A stretch of 19,200 nt of DNA from Actinomycetes bacterium (lineage in GTDB: Bacteria > Actinomycetota > Actinomycetes > Propionibacteriales > Propionibacteriaceae): contig JAEWIK010000295.1 of the NCBI GenBank assembly GCA_023387135.1, forward strand, positions 1 through 19,200, in the 5' to 3' direction. Each line of letters starts with the position of its first letter. The first letter of the stretch is position 1. This document shows, one piece after another, positions 14,678 through 19,200 of this stretch. The notes below the pieces were generated by a model, which worked only from the letters and a program-made list of their open reading frames with translations, did not search any database and was not told the DNA's origin. Position numbers and translations under genes: made by a program.

Positions 14678-16924
14678 TCACTCCTGAGGCGAGTCGTCGG
14701 AGGGGTGCCCGGACGGTGCCGCGCCCCGCGTCCACTCGGCGACCTCCCAGCGCTTGGTGCGGGCCAGCGAGTACAACCGCGGCTCGGGATTCACTGCGAC
14801 CGGGTGCCCGAGCAGCTGCAACCAGGAGGCGTCGGCGAGCGAATCGCCGTAGCCGTAGGAGTGGGCGAGGTCGATGCCCGTCGCCTGGGCGTACTGCTTG
14901 AGCCACGCCGCCCTCGCCTCTCCCACGATGGGAGGGGACGAGAGGAAGCCCGTCAGCACGCCGTCGCGTGAGTGCAGCCCTGTCGCCACGACCTCGTCGA
15001 ACCAGGGCGCCAACACCTCCGCGAGCAGGTCGACGCCGCCGGTGACGAGGACGGTGCGATGCCCCGCCGCGCGATGCTCCTCGACGCGCGCGAGCGCTTC
15101 GGGCAGGACGTGCGCGCGCAGCCGGCGTCCGACGCTGCCGGAGACGAGACGCTGGACGTCGGTGACCTTCATGCCCTTGTGCAGGCGCAGGAAGGTGCGG
15201 ATGAACTCGCTGCGGTCGCGCCGCTCGGCGCCGAGCAGGCGCGGCAGCCGTCCCATGATGCGCGTCACCTCGCGCGGCCACAGGGCCGCGCCGTGGTCGG
15301 CCTGCCGCAGCCACAGGTACTGCTGGACGAGGTTCGCCCGCAGCACTGTGCCTTCGAGGTCGAACAGGGCCAGCACCCCCGGGCGCTCGGGAAGGGCCTT
15401 CGCCGGCCTCCTCGTGGCGCTGCCGCGTTGCGCAAATGCCCTGGTCCGCGACGTGATCGAGGGGAGGTGGACGTCCTGCAGGTAGTGCTCCCAGTCGATG
15501 GTCCTGATGTCGAAGCGCTGGTCGGTGTCTGCCAGGAGGGCGTCGAGTTCACGCGTCCGGCTGTCGTCGAACAGCACCTCGGACTGCACGTACGCGCGGT
15601 AGAGCTCCGAGAACTGACGCAGCACGCCGAGCGAGTCGCGCGCCGACTCCAGCGAGTCGATCAGGCGTCGGGTGCCCTTGGTGCCCGGCAGCCGGGCCAG
15701 CACTCCGGCGGCCGCCCGTGCCTCAGCCTCGCGGCGCTTGAGGGCGCCTTCGAAGCTGATGCTGCCGGGGAACTGCCACGGCGGGACCGACACCGGGCCG
15801 TCGGCGGCAGGGACCGGGTGGTCGGTGAAGAACTGCCTGATGTTGTCCACCATGACGTGCAGCGGGAGCGGGTTGGAGGTGCCCGAGGTCACCTGGAAGT
15901 AGCGCGCCCGCCCCGGCTCCGCCTCGGTGGCGCCCGCCGCCAGCACCGCGTTGACGACGAAGTCGACGGGCACGATGTCCAGCACGCTGTCGGGCAGCGC
16001 GGGGAAGTCGGGCAGTTGGCCGCGGCCGTACGCGATGATCAGGGGGTCGGCGACCTTGAAGCCGTCGATCCAGCCCGGGTAGGGGTGCAGCAGCGCGCTC
16101 TCGATGATCGACGGACGCACGACGCTCAGCCGGTGCCCGTTCGCGGCCCACTGCTGCTCGGCGATGCGCTCGGCGAGGGCTTTGGTGAGCGTGTAGGCGT
16201 CGGTCCAGCCGAGGCTCTCGGCCCGGGCCCTGCCGTGCTCGACGAGCTGGCTGTCCACCCATTTCTGCCGGGCCGCCTCGGTGGCCTCGGCGACCGCGCG
16301 CGGGCCGACCTTGCCGACCTGCTTGCGCGCCTCCCGCAGGAAGCGCCGCAGCTCGGCCGGACGCCGCGACCTGAAGTCGATCCGCTCCCTGGCGCTGGTC
16401 GCCGCGCGTTCCTCGGCCTCCACGTCGACGTCGTGCTCGACGGGTCCTTCGGTGACGAGGCCCTTGCGGGCGCCGTTGACGTACGCGGTCGAGACGTGGA
16501 CGACGTGAGGGTCTGCGCCTGCCGCGAGCAGCGCCCGGTACAGCCTGGACACGCCCGTCACGTTGGTGGCGAAGGCCTTGTCGATCGGGTCGTCGAAGTT
16601 GACCGACGACGCCGAGTGCAGCACCAGGTCGAGCTTCTCGGGTTCGGGGCCGAGGTCTCCCAGGCCGCCTTCGACGACCCGCACCCTCTCGTTGAAGAGC
16701 CGGCGGGCCGTCTCCTCGCCCACCGTCTCCTTCCAGCGCGAGAACACCGACTTCCGCAGCAGGTTCTCCGCTCGTTGGGCGGCGCTGAGGCTGCCCTTGG
16801 GGCGCGCCAGCAGCGTAATGGTCGTGTCGGGGTGGCTGCTGAGCAGCCGTTCGAGGATCGCCTGGCCGACGAAGCCGGTGCCGCCGGTGAGCAGGATGCT
16901 GGAGTTCCCGAGCTCGATGCTCAT
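14678..16924 (-). CDS. Fatty acyl-CoA reductase (alcohol-forming) fused to HAD-IB phosphatase-like domain
   Basis: ATG 16924 gives 748 residues. The N-terminal Rossmann domain has TGGTGFVG at 13-20, the segment VVHVSTAYVNG, and the catalytic YTLTK (Tyr244, Lys248). It is of the NAD-binding-4 ('male sterility') type that reduces acyl thioesters. Residues about 400-500 resemble the FAR C-terminal 'sterile' domain (EVLFDDSRTRELDAL ... FDIRTIDWEHYLQD), which argues for a true fatty acyl-CoA reductase making fatty alcohol. From about 518 a HAD-IB domain follows: motif I FDLEGT (Asp522, but Glu524 where DxD is usual), VLVTGG, a conserved Lys region (AWLKQYA) and GDSLAD (Asp694). The frame is open upstream, but MSIELGNSSILLTGGTG is the natural N-terminus. 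It lies on the same strand downstream of the AGPS-like gene. Reductase identity is good; the HAD substrate is unknown. Confidence 0.88.
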   Translation of the reverse strand: MSIELGNSSILLTGGTGFVGQAILERLLSSHPDTTITLLARPKGSLSAAQRAENLLRKSVFSRWKETVGEETARRLFNERVRVVEGGLGDLGPEPEKLDLVLHSASSVNFDDPIDKAFATNVTGVSRLYRALLAAGADPHVVHVSTAYVNGARKGLVTEGPVEHDVDVEAEERAATSARERIDFRSRRPAELRRFLREARKQVGKVGPRAVAEATEAARQKWVDSQLVEHGRARAESLGWTDAYTLTKALAERIAEQQWAANGHRLSVVRPSIIESALLHPYPGWIDGFKVADPLIIAYGRGQLPDFPALPDSVLDIVPVDFVVNAVLAAGATEAEPGRARYFQVTSGTSNPLPLHVMVDNIRQFFTDHPVPAADGPVSVPPWQFPGSISFEGALKRREAEARAAAGVLARLPGTKGTRRLIDSLESARDSLGVLRQFSELYRAYVQSEVLFDDSRTRELDALLADTDQRFDIRTIDWEHYLQDVHLPSITSRTRAFAQRGSATRRPAKALPERPGVLALFDLEGTVLRANLVQQYLWLRQADHGAALWPREVTRIMGRLPRLLGAERRDRSEFIRTFLRLHKGMKVTDVQRLVSGSVGRRLRAHVLPEALARVEEHRAAGHRTVLVTGGVDLLAEVLAPWFDEVVATGLHSRDGVLTGFLSSPPIVGEARAAWLKQYAQATGIDLAHSYGYGDSLADASWLQLLGHPVAVNPEPRLYSLARTKRWEVAEWTRGAAPSGHPSDDSPQE

Positions 16925-17255
16925 GCTGTCATGCCCCCGCCGGTCGACCCCTGCCTCCGGCACTCGGCGGTGCGGGGCGTCGCGTCCGGCACCGCGAACC
17001 CGAGCGCCGGGCGCGGCGTCGTCCTCGGTCTCCTGGGTGCTGGGGTGGCACGCGGGTTCAAGCGGCTCTCCTGGGGTCCGTCGCACGTCGGGAGGGCGCG
17101 GCACGCCTCGCCGTCGTCCTCGAGCCGACGCTAGCACCGGGCGACGCCCCAACTCCTGCCTCGGGCGTCACGATGGGACCGCCGGGGGTGGGCATGTCTG
17201 CTCATCGCCGGCCCTTCACGGCGGGCCGGACCGCCGTGATGGGCCGGTCGCCGAC
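16925..17255. other. Intergenic region between AGPS-like and reductase genes
   Basis: These 331 bp carry no supported gene. Overlapping hairpins stand at the end of the AGPS-like gene (17208-17239). A possible minus-strand -10 box TAGCGT lies at 17133-17128, which would give the reductase gene a leader of about 200 nt. The 9-mer CCCAGGAGA (minus strand) occurs twice, at 17075-17067 and 17037-17029, 38 bp apart. Whether the two genes share one transcript is open. Confidence 0.45.
17208..17239 (-). terminator. Overlapping alternative hairpins after the AGPS-like gene
   Basis: TCACGGCGG (17216-17224) and CCGCCGTGA (17231-17239) form a perfect 9-bp stem with a 6-nt loop, 17 nt past the stop codon. 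CCGGCCC (17208-17214) can instead pair with GGGCCGG at 17223-17229 or 17241-17247. The folds exclude one another. No U-tract follows on the minus strand, so termination is uncertain. Confidence 0.4.
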
Positions 17256-19022
17256 CTATCGCGCGAAGACGTTGTTGCCGACGGCGAAGACGTTGCCGGG
17301 GTCGACGGCCTTCTTCAGGGAGCGGACGGCCTCGATCGACTCGGGGCTGGAGACCCTGTCGACGAAGCCCTTGCGGAGCTTGCCGACGCCGTGGTGGTGG
17401 GAGATCGAGCCGCCGGCGTCCATGATCGCCGCCCTGATGTTCCGCTCCATCTCGGCGAACTTCTCCTCGCCGTGCTCGACGCCGCGGTGGTAGAGGCCGT
17501 GGGTGAAGTAGATGCAGACGCCCGTGTGGTACATCTGCGTGATGCGCGGCGAGGTGAACGGCTTCCCGGGGAAACCCAGCCGCCGGTGCTCGGAGTTGGC
17601 GACCCGCTCGACCGCCGCGCAGACGTCGTGGATCCTGTCCCACGGCACCGTCGTCTCGTACGTCTCGCCGATGATGTAGTAGTCGGCCAGGAAGTCGCGG
17701 ATGTAGGCGATGCCGTAGGTCAGCATGTAGCCGCGCTCGCCGTTGGCCGAGCCGCCCGACACACCGCCGAACTTCTTCGCCGTGCTGGAGACGACCTTCT
17801 CCTGCATGGCGACCTCGTCGGCGGTGCCCTCAAACACCATCGTCGCCGCGACCATGGTGTGCGGATCGAAGCCCTTGATGCGGGTGACGAAGAGCTGCTC
17901 GACCTTGCTCTTCAGGACGTGGCTGCCGGTCGGCTCCGCCTTGAGCGACTGCCCGAGCCTGAATTGGGTGTTGTCCACCAGCCTGACGCTCGCCGGCTTG
18001 GCGCCCGTCCGGTTCAGGGCCTCCATGAAGCCGACGCCGCGCCGCCAGTCGGCGAAGATCACCGACCCGTACTTCTTCACCTCGGGCAGTTCGTGGACGT
18101 GGATGACCGCCTTGGTGATGAGGCCGAGGTTGCCCTCGCTGCCGAACAGCGCCTTCTGCAACTGGATGCCCGGCGACTGGCGCGGCGAGGAGTAGAGCTG
18201 CTCGATAGTCCCGGCGGGGGTGACCAGCGTGATGTTCTCGACGAGGTCCTCGATGTTGCCGTACCGGTTCTTCTTCATGCCGGACGCGTTCGTGGCGATC
18301 CAGCCGCCGAGCGTCGACAGTTCGACGCTGTCGGGCTCGTGGCCACAGGTGAGCCCCTCGTCGGCCAGCAGTTCCTCGAGCCGGCTGCCGAGGATGCCGG
18401 CCTGGACGGTCGCCGTCATGTTGGCGCGGTCGATCGACTCGATGGCGTCGAGGTGCTTCATGTCGACCGACACGACCATGCGGGTCTCGCCCGGTGGCAC
18501 GAGCAGCGCGCTGGACACGTTGGTGCCGCCGCCGTACGGGATCAGGCACACGTCGTGCTCGGCGGCGAGGGTGACGAGGCGCCGGCAGTCGGCCTCGCTC
18601 TCGGGCCAGACGACCAGGTCGACTGTCCTGTCGAGATCCTCGAACAGCACCCTGGAGACCTCTTCGGTGGTGGTCTGCCCGTGGCTGTGCAGCAGCCGCT
18701 GCCTGTCGTCGGTGGTGAACTGGGACTGCTGCATGGACTCCGCCAGCGCCGCGAGGAAACCTTCGTTGCGGTTGACGGGCGTGACCTTGGGCTGGGCGGT
18801 CTCGGGACGGGTGGACGTGTAGTCGACCGAGACGTCCAGCACCCCGTCCACGAAAGGAATGAGGTACGGCATCCTGAAGCCGCAGAGGTTGTAGCGGGAC
18901 CCGGTCATCTCGACGCTGCGGTCGGGGTGGACGAAGAGCTTGGTGTCCTTGAAGCCCCAGCGGTGGTCCCACACCGTCGGGTCGAGCGCGGAAGTGTCGC
19001 GGTTCAGCGATTTGTCAGCCAT
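17256..19022 (-). CDS. agpS: Alkyldihydroxyacetonephosphate synthase-like FAD enzyme (ether lipid synthesis)
   Basis: ATG 19022 with RBS AAGGA (9-nt spacer) gives 588 residues. The N-terminus (RWGFKDTKLFVHPDRSVEMTG) resembles the segment preceding the FAD domain of eukaryotic AGPS. The FAD-binding domain has PYGGGTNVSSAL (Tyr163 to Leu172) and GWIATNASGMKKNRYGNIED. GIQLQKALFGSEGNLGLIT follows. The C-terminus has CIYF with Tyr505 and ISHHHGVGKLRKG with His542-His544. The 37-residue spacing from this Tyr to the first His equals that of mammalian AGPS as I recall it, where the tyrosine is catalytic (Tyr578). AGPS swaps the acyl chain of acyl-DHAP for a fatty alcohol, giving alkyl-DHAP, the first ether lipid intermediate. 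M. tuberculosis Rv3107c is a named relative. The fatty-alcohol-making reductase lies next on the same strand, which supports this role over a generic D-lactate or glycolate oxidase. Confidence 0.88.
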   Translation of the reverse strand: MADKSLNRDTSALDPTVWDHRWGFKDTKLFVHPDRSVEMTGSRYNLCGFRMPYLIPFVDGVLDVSVDYTSTRPETAQPKVTPVNRNEGFLAALAESMQQSQFTTDDRQRLLHSHGQTTTEEVSRVLFEDLDRTVDLVVWPESEADCRRLVTLAAEHDVCLIPYGGGTNVSSALLVPPGETRMVVSVDMKHLDAIESIDRANMTATVQAGILGSRLEELLADEGLTCGHEPDSVELSTLGGWIATNASGMKKNRYGNIEDLVENITLVTPAGTIEQLYSSPRQSPGIQLQKALFGSEGNLGLITKAVIHVHELPEVKKYGSVIFADWRRGVGFMEALNRTGAKPASVRLVDNTQFRLGQSLKAEPTGSHVLKSKVEQLFVTRIKGFDPHTMVAATMVFEGTADEVAMQEKVVSSTAKKFGGVSGGSANGERGYMLTYGIAYIRDFLADYYIIGETYETTVPWDRIHDVCAAVERVANSEHRRLGFPGKPFTSPRITQMYHTGVCIYFTHGLYHRGVEHGEEKFAEMERNIRAAIMDAGGSISHHHGVGKLRKGFVDRVSSPESIEAVRSLKKAVDPGNVFAVGNNVFAR

Positions 19023-19102
19023 GTACGCCTGTCCTTGCGTCCCGCCGCGGTATCCGCCGAGGCTCTCGATGTGCCGCGCCGCCGGGCGGTCGCGGTGCCT
19101 GC

Positions 19103-19132
19103 AGCGTAGATGAACCCTTTCCCGGCGGTCGA
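19103..19132 (-). promoter_or_regulatory. Promoter candidate for the AGPS-like gene
   Basis: On the minus strand TCGACC (19132-19127; 4 of 6 to -35) is followed after 18 bp by TACGCT (19108-19103; TANNNT). Transcription would start near 19096, leaving a leader of about 74 nt with the AAGGA RBS. Confidence 0.4.
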
Positions 19133-19200
19133 GCGTGTCGAGACGCGCGTCCGTGTCGTGGACTCGGCCGGTGGACCCCCTTCGCCTCGCCGCAGCGCCG

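Noticed and set aside
14972..17134. A 720-codon plus-strand open frame opposite the reductase-HAD gene
   Set aside because: Low-complexity Arg/Val/Gly/Leu-rich shadow; the minus frame carries complete FAR and HAD motifs.
16563..19109. An 848-codon plus-strand open frame opposite the AGPS-like gene
   Set aside because: No domain; the minus strand encodes an unambiguous FAD enzyme over the same stretch.

Overview
This window is high-GC DNA with actinobacterial features: very G/C-rich third codon positions, frequent GTG starts, TANNNT-type -10 boxes, a likely leaderless gene, and a topA-tmk-holB block next to an MrfA/Rv3649-type helicase. The protein types (TopA with C-terminal GRYGPY repeats and a Lys/Ser/Thr tail, a lipoprotein peptidase of the tripeptidyl-aminopeptidase family) and the block order suggest the Propionibacteriaceae or a near relative. 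The family-level call is inference. Ten protein genes and one tRNA are supported.

Left part (1-10240): an MrfA-like DEAD/DEAH helicase runs leftward off the window edge. Divergent from it, rightward genes encode an orphan NPPY-type methyltransferase, a membrane-anchored HtrA-like protease with a Q/Y/G-rich cytoplasmic head, and then topA, tmk and holB (DNA topoisomerase I, thymidylate kinase, DNA polymerase III delta-prime). topA and tmk are 4 nt apart and look like one transcription unit; holB probably belongs to it.

Middle part (10241-14642): a DoxX-type membrane protein with a long Pro/Ala-rich N-terminus, a secreted lipoprotein serine hydrolase that is probably translated from a leaderless mRNA, tRNA-Thr(CGT) with a hairpin terminator, then a 470-bp interval without a protein gene. 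That interval is packed with inverted repeats and a 14-bp direct repeat. It ends at a small SAM-dependent methyltransferase of the leucine-carboxymethyltransferase-like (TIGR00027) family.

Right part (14678-19022, minus strand): an alkyldihydroxyacetonephosphate synthase (AGPS) homologue is followed by a fusion of an alcohol-forming fatty acyl-CoA reductase (with the C-terminal 'sterile' domain) and a HAD-IB phosphatase-like domain. Together they could make fatty alcohols and exchange them into acyl-DHAP, giving ether-linked glycerolipids by a route like the peroxisomal FAR1/AGPS pathway. This is the most interesting system in the window. The enzyme identities are well supported by motifs; the joint pathway is inference.
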